Source of the DNA: Marisa cornuarietis
Lineage: Eukaryota; Mollusca; Gastropoda; Architaenioglossa; Ampullariidae
Reading direction: 5' to 3'
NCBI GenBank assembly: GCA_004794655.1
Contig: SMMW01000083.1
Coordinates: 865,001-929,000 of the forward strand
Length of the DNA stretch: 64,000 nt
Each line of letters opens with the position of its first letter. The stretch's first letter is position 1. The notes under the pieces were generated by a model, which worked only from the letters and a program-made list of their open reading frames with translations, had not been told where the DNA came from and did not search any database. The translations under genes and the position numbers were made by a program. Positions 33,900 to 45,429 of the stretch are shown piece after piece.

Positions 33900-34180
33900 C
33901 TCTCACTCTTATCCCCACCCTTCCCTCCGCGCGCGCACACACACACACACACATGCAGAGACCAGTTTCTTGTTGCGAAGCATTTACCAACACGTAGGTT
34001 GGTCCGCTGGGTAACTGGGTAAATGCAGGTGGAAGACGAATATGTTTCGTTGGAGGTGACATCACTCTCTCTCTCTCTCCTTTCAGAATGACACAGGCGA
34101 CATCTCTCTCTCCCCTTTCAGACAGTGACACAGGAGACATCTCTCTCTCTCTCTCTCCTTTCAGACACTGACACAGGAGA
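33900..34180. repeat. Microsatellite (CA)n, (CT)n and a 3-copy minisatellite
   Basis: A (CGCA)n(CA)n tract at 33927-33953, then three copies of a roughly 42-bp unit (CTCTCTCTCCTTTCAGACA followed by a TGACACAGGAGACAT-like end) at 34060-34180. Confidence 0.85.
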
Positions 34181-34654
34181 CAACAAACGCACTAAAATGT
34201 CGACAGACAAAACTCCCTGAGGTAACAATCCCATTACGACTGCTAACGAAGCTCTCTGATCATTCGCGCAAGATACAATGCAAGACGTTATGATATTAAC
34301 AAAATATATTATTTGATTAAGACATCAGTGCATATCAATACACATATTTATTTACACAAAAATAAAAGTATAGCTCTAGTAGTGGGGCCGTCAACTACCT
34401 TGTGACTGTTGTAACCTAGCTGACAGAAACTTTGATTCTACCAGCTGTACCAAAGTGCCAGACACCATTGAATCACGCGCAAACAATGCAATAGTTTCAA
34501 CACTTGTCTCCAGCTACCTGACAGAGGACGACGTCACCTGCAATCTGTTACTTTTTATTTTGCACATTTTCAACTCACTTTGTATGTGTATGTATGTATG
34601 CATGTCATTACTGCTAACCTTAGTGCTTTCATCACCTGATACCTGTATGTGTTA

Positions 34655-34720
34655 TGCTCCCCCTTGAAATGGGCCGATGGTCTATTCAATAAAGTGATTC
34701 TGATTCTGTATGTATGTATG
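34655..34720 (+). mobile_element. Retroposon 3' tail
   Basis: GAAATGGGCCGATGG, TCTATTCAATAAAG and then a (GATTCT)n end followed by (GTAT)n. The same TGAAATGGGC...GTCTATTCAATAAA occurs at 42925-42952, indicating a dispersed LINE/SINE 3' end. Confidence 0.6.
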
Positions 34721-35104
34721 TAGAATTTTGTAATTTTTACCCCCTTTCCATCGTCCTACAGGTCTGAAATTTTACCACTTATCATTTCCGGTGACAATGC
34801 AATATTAAATTTTTTTCTAGCAGTCCAGAAGTAGTAAAATATTTAATTTTGTATTAGACTTGAAGCCAAATAACGAGAAATAGATGGCAGCTGCTCTAGG
34901 AGTAGTAAACTAAAGGTTATCTCCCCTAATTTAACCACGTAAGAAGGCAATAAAATTCCAAAGTAAAATGGAAAAAATCGAGATTCGTGTACAATCCAGG
35001 CGTTCTTTGGTGGTGTCTGTCTGTTTATCTCGGGAACAGAAGTGGGGTATTAACTGGTTCGTGCTGGTGATAAAGACAAGAGCGGGCTCGTAGGAATCTC
35101 TTTG

Positions 35105-36288
35105 CCTGCTATGATAAACATTGCAGGACAGTTCATACGAGTGTACAGTTGGACTTGAGCACTCACACACAGCTTCATATTCAAAGTTTTTATTATTTTG
35201 GAGTTTGCCGTTAATAATTAAATGGAATTTATTTTTCGTTCATTTACTTACCGTAGTAAATTGCAGACGGTGTAATTTTAACATTTTAAACTTGCTGTTC
35301 CAGTACAATATTCTGTGAAGTTAATGTAATTTTCAATTTTTGTGTTACATATAATCAACAGTATTCAAAGCTAAGATCTAGAGTTATTTGTGCATTTGAT
35401 CCTAGCCTCCATGAATAGCGAATACAGGCTGTATCGGGACAGGAAGCTGAAGAGGTTTTCTGAAGAGGTTTGTCTACTAGACGACTGAATTACAAGCTTA
35501 AATCTGGGGATTATTTTGGGGGACTATTTCAATTCGTGGAAGGTCGATCTGCAACCTACGCTTTGCATATGACATAAATATGTTAGCAGGTACTAACAAT
35601 GAACTGCAAGACCTCACCAGCAGACTGACAGACAACTCAAATGCATATGGAATGGAGACCAGCACTGAAAAGAGCAAAGTGATGGTCAATGGCAACGGCA
35701 AAGCAGAGCTCTTTATGAACGGGGTACAGCTCAAAAAGGTAAGCAGCTTCAAATACCTGCGTGCCACCCTCTCCAAGGACGGCAGCTCCACGCTAGATAT
35801 CCGCATCAGGATTGCAACAGCAACAGTGGCAATGGCTAGGCTAGATAGGATCTGGCATAGCCACAAGATAAGGTTCACTACCAAGTACAAGCTGTACAAA
35901 TCCCTGGTAGTACCGATCCTACTCTACGGATGCGACACGTGGACTCTGCTCGCCGAAACGAAAAGAGAATCCAGGCATTTGAGAACAAGTGCCCGAGGAG
36001 GCTGCTCCGGATCTCATACAAAGAACTCAAAACCAATGACTTTGTAAGAAACAAGATACCACACTTGTAGGACACCAGGAACCTCTACTATCAACAGTCA
36101 AGTGACGTAAGCTGCTCTTGTTTGGTCATGTGACCCGCAACAACACCCTGTCGAAGACAATACTTCAAGGCACCTTGGAGGGTGGCCGACTTGGAGGGTG
36201 GCCAGCGAAAGAACTGACTTACGAAGGTCAAAGACTGGACTGGTCGTCCTGTACAGGACCTTCTCACTATCGCCCAAAATGAGAAAAG
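35105..36288 (+). mobile_element. LINE (RTE-like) reverse transcriptase fragment, copy 2
   Basis: From about 35555 it encodes LRFAYDINMLAGTNNELQDL (a mutated FADD box), KSKVMVNGNGKAELFMNGVQ, LKKVSSFKYL and KSLVVPILLYGCDTWTLL, the palm and thumb end of a LINE reverse transcriptase. Then comes the STVK...GHVTRNN-type C-terminal end shared with 24.6 kb. The copy is cut at about 36288, where a different LINE begins. FADD to FAYD shows it is dead. Confidence 0.8.
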
Positions 36289-37750
36289 TTGTTTCCCTAA
36301 CATGTGGAAAAGGGTCACAGTAGTCCCCATCCCCAAACCAGGTAAAGCAAAGTCAGCCCCATCTTGCTACAGACCAATAGCCCTTACTTCGCAACTAGGC
36401 AAGACATTTGAGACAATTATTAAGAAGAGATTAAACCACTTTTGCGAGGCCAACAACATCCTGCCCCCAGAGCGAAGTGGTTTTAGGAAGAAACGAAGCA
36501 CTATGGACCACATAACAGCACTGCAACAGGAAATTATCAATGCCCACACAGAAAAAAGAGTGAACCTGTATGGAGTTTTTCTGGACATAGAAAAAGCCTA
36601 CGATATGCTCTGGGACGAGGGCCTGCTACAGAAACTCCTCCACATAGGCACTCCAAATAAAATAGTGCAACTAATCAAATCTTTTTTAACAAACAGAAAA
36701 ATAGCTGTAAGAATTGAGGATCAAACTTCCAGCGAGGTACCACTAGACAATGGTAGTCCCGCAGGGAAGTGTCCTCAGTCCCTTACTCTTTAACATAATG
36801 ATTGCAGACCTCCCCAAAAGTGTAAAACATGTCAAAGTTAAACAATTTGCGGAAGACACGTCCCTCCTAGCAAAAGTAGAAATACGCCCAACAAATGACC
36901 CCAACAGACCTAAAATCATAGGAATAGATAAGATACAGGAGGATCTGCATGAAATAGCAAAGTGGCTCAAATATAATGGCTTTAAACTTTCAGCCACCAA
37001 AACTCAGGTAATAATAATATTCCAAAAACGAAACCAGAAGACAGAATACCCCAAATTAACACTAAACCAAACAACCCTTGACTACAGTCCACAGATACAA
37101 TTTCTATGAGTGATCTTCTCGGATAAAACAAGCTGGACCCCGTATGTAGACAAAATAACTAAATCTGCCAAAAAAGGAATAAACCTAATGAGAGTAGTTA
37201 GTGGAAATAACTGGGGAACAAATCCTAAATCTCTTCTTAACCTCTATCAGGCCCATGCTATGTCTAGACTATTGTACCCAGCCCCACTACTAGTCCACCT
37301 TGGATCAGACAAAGTAACTAAACTTCAGTCAGTACAGGCCAGGGCACTAAGAGTAGTTCTCGGAGTACCATCGTACACACCAAACCTCTCAGTACTGGCG
37401 GAAGCAGGTCAGAAACCTATAGAGTTAATAATCAAAGAAAGGACAGCTAACTACTACTACAAAATCCAATGTCTCCCACCTGACCATCCAGTCCGAGAGA
37501 TTCATGTTCAACCCCACAGACACAGAACAGGCCGCCCCACCACACAGCCCACACTACAGCAACACATACAACAGTTAGAAAACACAAAGGGAACAGAAAT
37601 CAACATAACAGCTCCTTACCCACCAAACAACATACAAACACCACCCTGGACACTTCCACACCCACAGATAGACCTTGACCTCACCAAATACAACAAAGAA
37701 CAACATCAAGGCCAAATCACTGCAGAAACAAAGCTCAAGCTGACCCTAAC
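36289..37750 (+). mobile_element. I-group-like LINE, reverse transcriptase part (dead)
   Basis: It encodes WKRVTVVPIPKPGKAKSAPS, YRPIALTSQLGKTFE, RSGFRKKRSTMDHI, LYGVFLDIEKAYDML and, after a frameshift near 36760, VPQGSVLSPLLFNIMIADLP and FAEDTSLLA. A TGA at 37107-37109 interrupts the frame (FL, stop, VIFSDKTSW). The catalytic FADD box is FAED. The match is to jockey/I-type elements. The coding similarity ends at about 37748, before the RNase H domain. Confidence 0.9.
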
Positions 37751-37869
37751 TTTTTGCAGTGCTGGTGCTGCCGTTTGTTACCAGTGTTTAGGGGTCCTGC
37801 CACGTGTACCGTGGTGGTGTATTGTGTTTCTTTATTGGGTTCCATGTTTTGCTCTTCTTTAATTTTTTT

Positions 37870-38800
37870 CCCCCGTGTGGATGGTTATGTTATCCTGTTT
37901 ACCCCTATTCCTATGTTATATTAGACTAGAGTTTGGATGGCTTGTTACTATTGCTACTACTAGTGACAGTATACTGTTCCACAGTTCTTTAGGTGGGTTG
38001 AGGCAGTTTCTGAGGTTTATCCCCAGTCTATACTTATCTAGGAAATGTTTTAGTTCTTCTCTCTCTGGTTTGTTTTCATTGCATTGCAACAGTACGTGCG
38101 GGGTGCTAAGTCTGTCCCCACAGGCACATGAAGGGGGGTCTTTATATCTTTTAAAATATTCTCCACTAAGTCTCATTCTGGCTATTTTAGTTTGGTCCGA
38201 CCTGATTGACTTTAGGTACATCAAGGTGTGACTAGGCTGGTCATCTATCAATCTCCTAGTACCTTTACCTTAATTTTTGCATTTTTCTTGCCACATTATT
38301 TTTATTGCTGGTTTTATAGCTATTTTTCTCTCTGCTGGTGAAATAGATATATTTAGGGTGGTGACTTTAGGGTTTATTTCTTGTTTTACTGCCAGTTTAG
38401 CTAATTTATCTGCCTCTTCATTTCCTTTAATTCCTATGTGGGAGGGAAGCCAAAGGAACTTAATGTCTCCCTGTTTCTGGTTGATTTTCTTGATGATGGA
38501 CAGCATCTTGTATACTATATCTATTCTGTTTGAGGATTTTTTTTTAAAGCCTGAAGTGCTGAGAGTGAATCTGAAATTACTACATGTTGTTGCGTTGTGT
38601 CCTTCATTCCGAGATGAAGTGTTTGAAGAGCTGTCAATATGGCCGTCAGCTAAGCTGTAAAAATTGAAGTGTGTTTTGGGAGTCTGCTGTAGATGGTAAT
38701 GTTACCGGGTTGGTATACTCCTAATCCGGTTGTGTTTGTCTCTGGGTCATGAGATCCGTCAGTATAAATCTGCACGTGTTCTTTGTACCAAATCCGGATG
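37870..38800 (-). mobile_element. I-group-like LINE, RNase H and C-terminal part (inverted)
   Basis: On the minus strand: YKEHVQIYTDGSHDPETNTT (RNase H first Asp), then FLWLPSHIGIKGNEEADKLA (last catalytic motif), and a Cys/His-rich C-terminal end with SCACGDRLSTPHVLLQC. These would normally follow the reverse transcriptase in the same frame, but here they lie tail-to-tail with it. Stops separate the pieces. Confidence 0.9.
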
Positions 38801-38979
38801 AGAAAGAAGGAGGGTTGGCGTAGGGATAGTGTTATGTCACAATGGTCACCCACGTGCTCAGTCCACCACCACCCCCGGACCCAAGTCTCGCGTTTGATGC
38901 ATTGCAACACATACATACACGCAATTACAATGTAAGTAACGCTCGGCAACTGTCTGGAATGACATGACAATTACAGGGA

Positions 38980-39940
38980 CTCTTATGTGCAGGTCGAAGT
39001 GTTTAGTGGCCTGTTTTGTGAAATAGTAAGGTTGATTTGGAGAATTACTGTCCTGTGAAATCGCTAAAGAAACCAAACTTGGGTTGGTCTGCAGTATTCC
39101 TTTATCGACGTCAGGATTAACGGGCGAAAACAGACACACGCACGCACATTAAAAGATTGACTGGTTATTCATTGTTACAAGAGCATAACTGCACCAGCGA
39201 TGTGAGCTTCTGTCAGTCATTATACAGCGCCATAGAACACCTGTTTACATGATTCAGTTAAATCAAGTACATAAAACACAGCGACACACAAGAAGAGAGA
39301 CAAGAGAGAGAGAGAAACGCAAAGGTGCAGTACACGTTTATCAGCACAGAGATCGCGTGTTCCCGTGTTCATGCTCAATAAAATCCCCAAGCTGACGTCT
39401 CATGCTCGTAACTGACCCAGCGTGCTGTTTCCACAACGCAGTTCTTGGTCTGGTTTGCTGTGGTCTTTTCTTTCTCATCTGACTTTCTTCGACGACTGAG
39501 AATTAAATATATATCACCATAACGTTTAAGTTATTTTACTGTGCAAAAAGGCGTAGAAGATTACATGATAGGACACTGCACTCAAGTGGACAGAGCTAGT
39601 CGTCTTTTTTCTATTGCTGCTGTGCAACAGCTCTCTCAGTCCGGTTGCATTGCTCGGGCGCATCTATAGGCTCCTGTTAGTCCGGATAAACATATGCTAT
39701 ACCATACTAACTAGTCCCATCATTTGCGCTGGCTGCACAGCTCTGGACTAAAGTATCGACTAGCTACTTCCAAACTAGTAGCTACGGACTACTGGTTTTA
39801 CGAAAACTTTAACTGGGTTCGACCACGAAATGAATTTTGTGCACAATTAAGGAGGGGTGGGGGGGAATTGATGTTTTACGCCGAGCCAGCAGCTAAGGCT
39901 ATATCACGGCAAGGTTAAAAAATATCTGAAAACCTTGGAA
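38980..39940. other. Stretch without a recognised gene
   Basis: No homology recognised. A short (GA)n occurs at about 39293-39315. Confidence 0.45.
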
Positions 39941-39959
39941 ACAGATGCCACATGCAGAG

Positions 39960-40055
39960 AAAGAACAGCGGGCCGGAGACGAGAGCTGAATCCAGGACAG
40001 CCAATCCTCACTGTATTGGTGACAAGCCCTAACCGCTGCGCCACCGGGCAGCCAC
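39960..40055 (-). mobile_element. tRNA-derived SINE, copy 1
   Basis: The minus strand reads TGGCGCAGCGGTTAGGGC (A-box-like, 40029-40048) and GGATTCAGCTCTCG (B-box-like, 39983-39995), the spacing of a pol III tRNA promoter. It shares the CTTGTCACC...CAGTGAG middle with the second SINE at 40.7 kb. Confidence 0.7.
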
Positions 40056-40574
40056 TTATAAACGGGAGATCACTCTTATCTCGAAAATGCCAGATGCAGA
40101 ATGTGTGAGAACGACAAATTAGACAAAGTCAGAAGAATGTTCTGCCGACGTCCAGTGGATGAAGTGAATAAACTGTTTGAATTAATTGTTTTTCCCCGTA
40201 AACAACCACTACAGTAATGGATAAAAATACTTATTTGATTAAGTGAAATCAATTTGGAAAATAAAGTAGGCCTATCGCTCATCAATGATTGCAATTTGTT
40301 ATTCCTTTTAGGGCGATGGGCCTTTTTATAGACTCTGACGGCAGAAGACGATGGGCCACTATCGGGGCTCTGCTCCACGATCGTGATTCTCTCTTCGCGC
40401 GATGGGCCACGATTGTGGCCTTACCGGCAAAGCACGATACGCTCAATATCCTGGCTCGTGCTCCACGAGCGTGGCTCTGCAGTTTTGTTATCGTCTTCAA
40501 AATCATAAATTTTAAGCCCATGTTTTTGAACATGGAAATATGTTTTGTTGTTGTTGTTGTTTATTTAGTTGGAA

Positions 40575-40780
40575 AGTGCTTCCACCTTGCAGTGATTTCG
40601 CACTATGGGGGGAAAGGGAGGGGGAGGAAACCGGAGTACCCGGAGAAAACCCCCGCCGCCCACCCCTGCGAACAGGTGTCACATACAGAGGGTGTCCCGA
40701 GACGAGATCTGAACCCGGAGCCGCTCACTGCAGTGGTGACAAGCGAGTGTTTTAACCACTACACTACCGGCGGGCCCCAA
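40575..40780 (-). mobile_element. tRNA-derived SINE, copy 2
   Basis: The minus strand reads CCGGTAGTGTAGTGGTTAAA (A box, 40751-40770) and CCGGGTTCAGATCTC (B box, 40704-40718), then a body whose plus strand reads GGAAACCGGAGTACCCGGAG and AAAACCCCCGCC, a motif I associate with common molluscan repeats. The plus ORF through it is a by-product. Confidence 0.75.
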
Positions 40781-40904
40781 CATGGAAATAGTTTTTGGTC
40801 ACGCTTTGATATAGGGGAGGACGCGACGGCCATAACAGGAATGGCTCGCGGCATTTGTCGTCTGCTTGCTCCACTCAACTGCCCAAATGTACCTAATAAT
40901 TTAC

Positions 40905-40930
40905 TAAACCTAACCCTAACCCTAACCCCA
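40905..40930. repeat. Short telomere-like (CCTAAC)n tract
   Basis: About four tandem units of CTAACC/CCCTAA, the animal telomere motif, within non-coding DNA. Confidence 0.8.
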
Positions 40931-40949
40931 AACCTCTGACAAAATAACA

Positions 40950-41400
40950 TAGACCGGCCTATGATGTCACGTCTCCCCCCATATCATATTTTTTAGTCGC
41001 CTTAAGAGGACTATACTTAAATGCTTTACTAAAATTTTGCCGTTTAAACATATTAGGATTGATAATTTTTTGTCATTTAAAGCCAGTATCATGGCAGCTT
41101 TTTAAAAATTTTAATAATATTTACATTTTGAATATTAACATAATTAATATTTTACTTTTTATATTATTGCAATTAGTTGAACTTACCATAATCGGATCAT
41201 TTTTGCAGTTTATTAAACTTGTTAGTTATAAGCCCTCATAGGTGAATGTGTATTAGATCATGTCACTACTACTTATTAGTCAGCATTCATTTATTTAGTG
41301 GTGCATAATGTGCAACATGTATGTCTGTGATGCTGCATGGTACCAATTTTCTACGTTTAAACGCTCATATCTTGAGAAAAACACCAAAAAAAAAACAAAC
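40950..41400. other. Stretch without a recognised gene
   Basis: AT-rich DNA; nothing recognised. Confidence 0.45.
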
Positions 41401-41409
41401 AAAAAACAT

Positions 41410-41690
41410 AAAAGGTGCAAGAACCACAAATCCCAAGAATCTTTTTGAATAACACTCGTCTTCCTACTTGTCTTCCAGCACAGAATACAATATTCTGTCC
41501 TGTTACTTGGTTCCTCTTTGCTTCTTCTATATTTGTCTTCTATTCATCTTCAGCACTGTTGCCTATTCTTCCATCCCTCGTAGGCAGTCTATGTTCATGT
41601 CTCATTGCTGTTTTAAGTGCTGAGAGCATGCTCCTTATGAGTGTATGTGCTGTATAAATCTTCATTTATTATTGTTATTAATAAATGTAT
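41410..41690 (+). mobile_element. Probable LINE 3' end
   Basis: A T/C-rich tract ends in GTGCTGAGAGCATGCTCC, TGTGCTGTATAAATCTTC and then ATTATT repeats and AATAAA. This GAGCATGCTC...TATAAAT...(ATT)n ending is typical of CR1-like LINE 3' UTRs. Confidence 0.5.
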
Positions 41691-42369
41691 ATGGGCGCAC
41701 TTCACTCTTTCAACACCTACTGGGGACACACTTTGAGGATAGTGGGTGGAAATCATTCTTCTTTCAAAGAGCTCCAAGAGGAAATGTTTTGTGAATTAAA
41801 AATCAATCAAACTACATATAGAGAGCGCATCTTTTGATGCATTTAATATGAAATTTAAGTTTGTATTTGTTTGCATGAATGTTGTATGAAAGACAGTGCT
41901 ATCAAAAATGTTAAAGCAGTCCCAAATTGGGTGCTTGGCTTGTTTCGGCAATATTTTGGTTTAAAAAAATCATGAAGATTGGTTATACAACAACTTTTTC
42001 TTTCATTTTCACTCAGATCTCATCATTAATTTAGTTCTACTTGTTTCATGTAAGTTTACCTCAAACAGTGGTAGAACAAGATCACAATAGCTGTGTGGTT
42101 CTTGAGGAGATAGGAAACGCACAGTGTAAGTAGTTCATCTTATACTTGCCTTTCACTCAGAAATAATGATATTTGTTGGAGAACAATGTGAAGTTATAAA
42201 GTACATTTATCAGCAATTGATTTACAAATAATTCATATGCATGGGGCCATAGATACTCACATTTATTAAGAAAAGACTTTAACAGGTAAAAATGTTGCTA
42301 AGTCAACAAAGGACTATGCTTGTAATAAATTTACCAGCAATGACAATGAGAAATTGACATTATATACTT

Positions 42370-42760
42370 TTTATTTGATGTATAGGCTCAATTCTTCCAA
42401 CACAGTCAACTGCAACTGTTGAGGCACAGATGCAGCCACCCCAAAGACAGAATGACATGATATCCTTTGATGAGGAAATAATTGCACACTGTAGCACTCC
42501 AATATTGTCTCAGACAAGAAAAATGCATGCCAAGCAGAGTACATGTACATATGAGAACTTGGTTGCAATGGACATAGGGAGACAAAACATTGAAAAAGAA
42601 CAAACTTTTTCTAGAAATAGAAAAAATGAAAGCAGAAAGAGAGAAAATTGTGGCAAAATGCTGAAATGATCACCAAAGAGGAGGAAAGATCTTCAAAAAG
42701 AGCTCCTCCTCTTAAAGAAAAAGTTGGTTGGAAAAGGGATTGAAAGACGTGATGTGTGTG
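42370..42760 (+). mobile_element. Harbinger-associated DNA-binding protein remnant
   Basis: The plus frame encodes TYENLVAMDIGRQNIEKEQT and Lys/Glu-rich helix, then, past a stop, KEERSSKRAPPLKEK. It resembles the C-terminal end of the Myb/SANT-like protein that accompanies PIF/Harbinger transposases, lying 2 kb from a Harbinger transposase relic. The assignment is tentative. Confidence 0.35.
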
Positions 42761-42763
42761 TGT

Positions 42764-42790
42764 GTATACATATATATATATATATATATA
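42764..42790. repeat. (GT)n(TA)n microsatellite
   Basis: A short GTGT... then ATATAT... run at the end of the remnant above; a (CT)n run also occurs at 42961-42976. Confidence 0.85.
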
Positions 42791-43402
42791 AAATCTATTT
42801 TTTCATGATTTCATAATCATTAAAAGTGAAATTTTCTGTACACCATGTGTTGATTTTTATTCTGGTCAGCTTCAAGGCAAGCATGTCAGGAATGTTATGT
42901 TACTGCTCTCTCTTTGACCTATTGAAATGGGCTCGGGTCTATTCAATAAAAGTTCAAATGCTCTCTCTCTCTCTCTTTGCTTTATTCAGGTAATAATGAA
43001 AATAGTTCAGTTGAAAAAGTGAATCAAAGAACAAACATATAATTGTTATTCATATACATCTGGTTTTTTGTGTATTATGTATAATAGAAATGACAACATG
43101 AAATGTTTTTCAGCATGCAATCTTGTGAAGTACATTTGCCAACTAAGCCATTTCCCACCATTTGTTGGGATGTCTCTAGTTTCAGTTTTCATAACTATGT
43201 GTTTTCATAGGAATGAATTGTTAGTCCCTTACCCAACCCCTGTAACCTGGAGGACCTGTGGACCACTCTTAGTCTGATCTCTACTTCTTCATCTGTCTGA
43301 CATGGGTGATCCTGCCAGGAGCTTCCGTCGGTATAGTTCTAAGGGTCATCGAGACACACAAGCCCCTGACTACGGCAAGGTGGCGTTAAAACAGAGGAGA
43401 AA

Positions 43403-43625
43403 AACATGTGCACCCCAAAAAATGCAGTAGATACAGGTGCACGTAAAAAACTACAGTATATATGTGTGCGCACCAAAACCTACAGTGTATATGTGTGTGC
43501 ACCAAAAACTACAGTATATGTATATATGCATGCACACCAAAAATTACAGTATCTACATGTGCAGACCAAAATCTATAGTATATATGTGTGTGCACCAAAA
43601 ACTATAGTATATATCTTTACCGAGC
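43403..43625. repeat. Minisatellite of about 35-38 bp
   Basis: Six or so copies with the core CACCAAAAACTACAGTATAT and an ATGTGTGTG spacer. The plus strand is open through it, giving repeated YVCAPKTTVY-like peptides, a by-product of the repeat. Confidence 0.85.
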
Positions 43626-43699
43626 CAAGCAGATATGAAAACTAAGACAAAACTATTGTTCACTAAAAAAAGTTCTTTTACTGTAAAAACTAATTATAT

Positions 43700-43915
43700 G
43701 TAGAAAAAAATCCTAACATACACATTTAAATCACTTTCTAGCAGCTGACTTTCATGATACATCCATTTCCCATTTGGTACCCTCTTCATCTTAAGGCATG
43801 CAGTGTGGAACCACTGATAGGGACAGTGTCCTCTTTCACAAAGAATCATAAGACTTCCATTATCTGGTCCATGATGCAACGCTTGTGGAAATGAGAGACC
43901 TGTGCTGCAACATTC
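43700..43915 (-). pseudogene. Degraded PHD-finger fragment
   Basis: The minus strand encodes NGSLMILCERGHCPYQWFHT, then ACLKMKRVPNGKWMYHES. The spacing C-x4-C...FH-x2-C...GKW is that of an ING-like PHD finger, but the last Cys pair is missing (MYHES). Such PHD fragments are common in transposon-derived genes and this one lies inside the Harbinger-related region. Confidence 0.55.
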
Positions 43916-44829
43916 AGAATTCAGGGTCAGCATACACTATATAAGTGAAAGGGGTGACCATACAACACAATCACAGTATGAAGTTCCAGTAAGGAACATT
44001 TGAACCTGTACCTGGATAAAATAACTATGTGTCATGCTTAGTTTAAAGCTCCCACTGTTAGCAGTGTAGAATATTTTTTAATTACTGACAATGCCGGCTG
44101 GTCTACAGATATGTGACAAACACTGTACATGTTTGAGGCTTTTCTGTTTTCAGCCCTCATCCTAAACCACTAGGAGGATTTGTGTTATATCAAGTGTTTT
44201 CATCTAACAGTTTTGCTTGATCTGATGAAAAAGACATCAATATTGTTGCAATTATCATGAATAAAATCTTCATCCTTATTAACTAATGACTGATCAAATG
44301 ACAAAAATAGGTCTGGTGGCAAACCTACAGTTAATGGTTTTGGTTGGAAATTACTTGGTAAAGGAAAAAATTCCAAATCTAGATTGTTGTTGATGTAATT
44401 TAGAAAAAAAACTCATCCTGTATTGCTTGTCAGAGAGTTATCTGCAGCTGTACAGGGTGGCTTTTGCAAACAACTCTTATGTTTCAGGTGCAATGGGCAA
44501 ACTGGACAGATCCATCATCTGCAATAATAATCCATGGTTCCACTGAAATACTCGGATTTACAGATTTACACAGAATCTACATTATGTATTAATGCTCACA
44601 CATCATCTGTTCACAGTCTCAAAGTGCAGAAAGTTTGTTTTGTTTGAACAAAATGGGAAAAGTTATCTAGGATCATTCTCTTCCCACATCTGTCTTATCT
44701 GTAACAGCCTCGTCTTATTCATAACATTCAAATTCTGCATAAAAATAAATTTTACTTTACCATCAAATAAAAAAAACTCTAAGAGAAGGATCTGTGAACA
44801 AGGGAATCTCGCTCTGCTCTTGCACTTAA

Positions 44830-44972
44830 GGCTGTTGACCTCCATAAAGTTCAACATCATGATTATCATCATGCTCATCATCCTTGGGGTCTGGGAGCTT
44901 GTAGTATACAGCCATGTTGTGCAATACTATACATGCCATGATGATGACCACAGCTGTCTCTGCAGATAGGAA
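44830..44972 (-). mobile_element. PIF/Harbinger transposase C-terminal relic
   Basis: The minus strand encodes AETAVVIIMACIVLHNMAVY, then YKLPDPKDDEHDDNHDVELY. The AC.VLHN.A...LP.P.DD signature is the conserved C-terminal end of HARBI1-type transposases. An acceptor-like TATCTGCAG precedes it. The DDE core is not seen. Confidence 0.7.
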
Positions 44973-45132
44973 AAAATGAATCAGCTGTTATATGTTTTGC
45001 ATATTTATACAAATGACATGGGCACACAACAACTGCCTTGGCTAAACCGTTATGTTATTGTTACGCAGACCTCCTTCAGTGCCAGTCAGTTCAGGCGGTA
45101 GTTGAATACTACATCAGTCATATGTTTTGCAA

Positions 45133-45136
<4 letters not shown>

Positions 45137-45162
<26 letters not shown>
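45137..45162. repeat. (GT)n microsatellite
   Basis: About 13 GT units. Confidence 0.9.
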
Positions 45163-45165
<3 letters not shown>

Positions 45166-45355
45166 CCATGGTGTAGTAAAAAGAAACGGAAGAAGGCTGC
45201 ATCATCGTCATCTTTTTCCACAGACGCACATTTTCATCAAATGTCCACAGAACTTTACTGTGGTGTTTAATACGTTAAGTTGTAGACATGTGCATCTGTT
45301 TGCATTTAAACAAGAATAACAAATAGCATATTATGTGACTGCACTGTGATATATC

Positions 45356-45356
<1 letters not shown>

Positions 45357-45398
<42 letters not shown>

Positions 45399-45425
45399 TT
45401 TCTTTTTCTTCTTCTTCTTCTACTT
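45357..45425. repeat. (ATC)n microsatellite
   Basis: About 14 tandem ATC units followed by (CTT)n. Confidence 0.92.
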
Positions 45426-45429
45426 TCCT

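Noticed and set aside
40700..40775. tRNA gene
   Set aside because: A and B boxes are present but no cloverleaf closes, and the repeat body and a second copy show a SINE.
40289..40939. 216-codon plus ORF
   Set aside because: It runs antisense through a tRNA-derived SINE and flanking non-coding DNA; the composition is not protein-like.
43406..43645. 79-codon ORF with repeated VCAPKT
   Set aside because: It is a by-product of a minisatellite with a unit near a multiple of three; no start context or homology.
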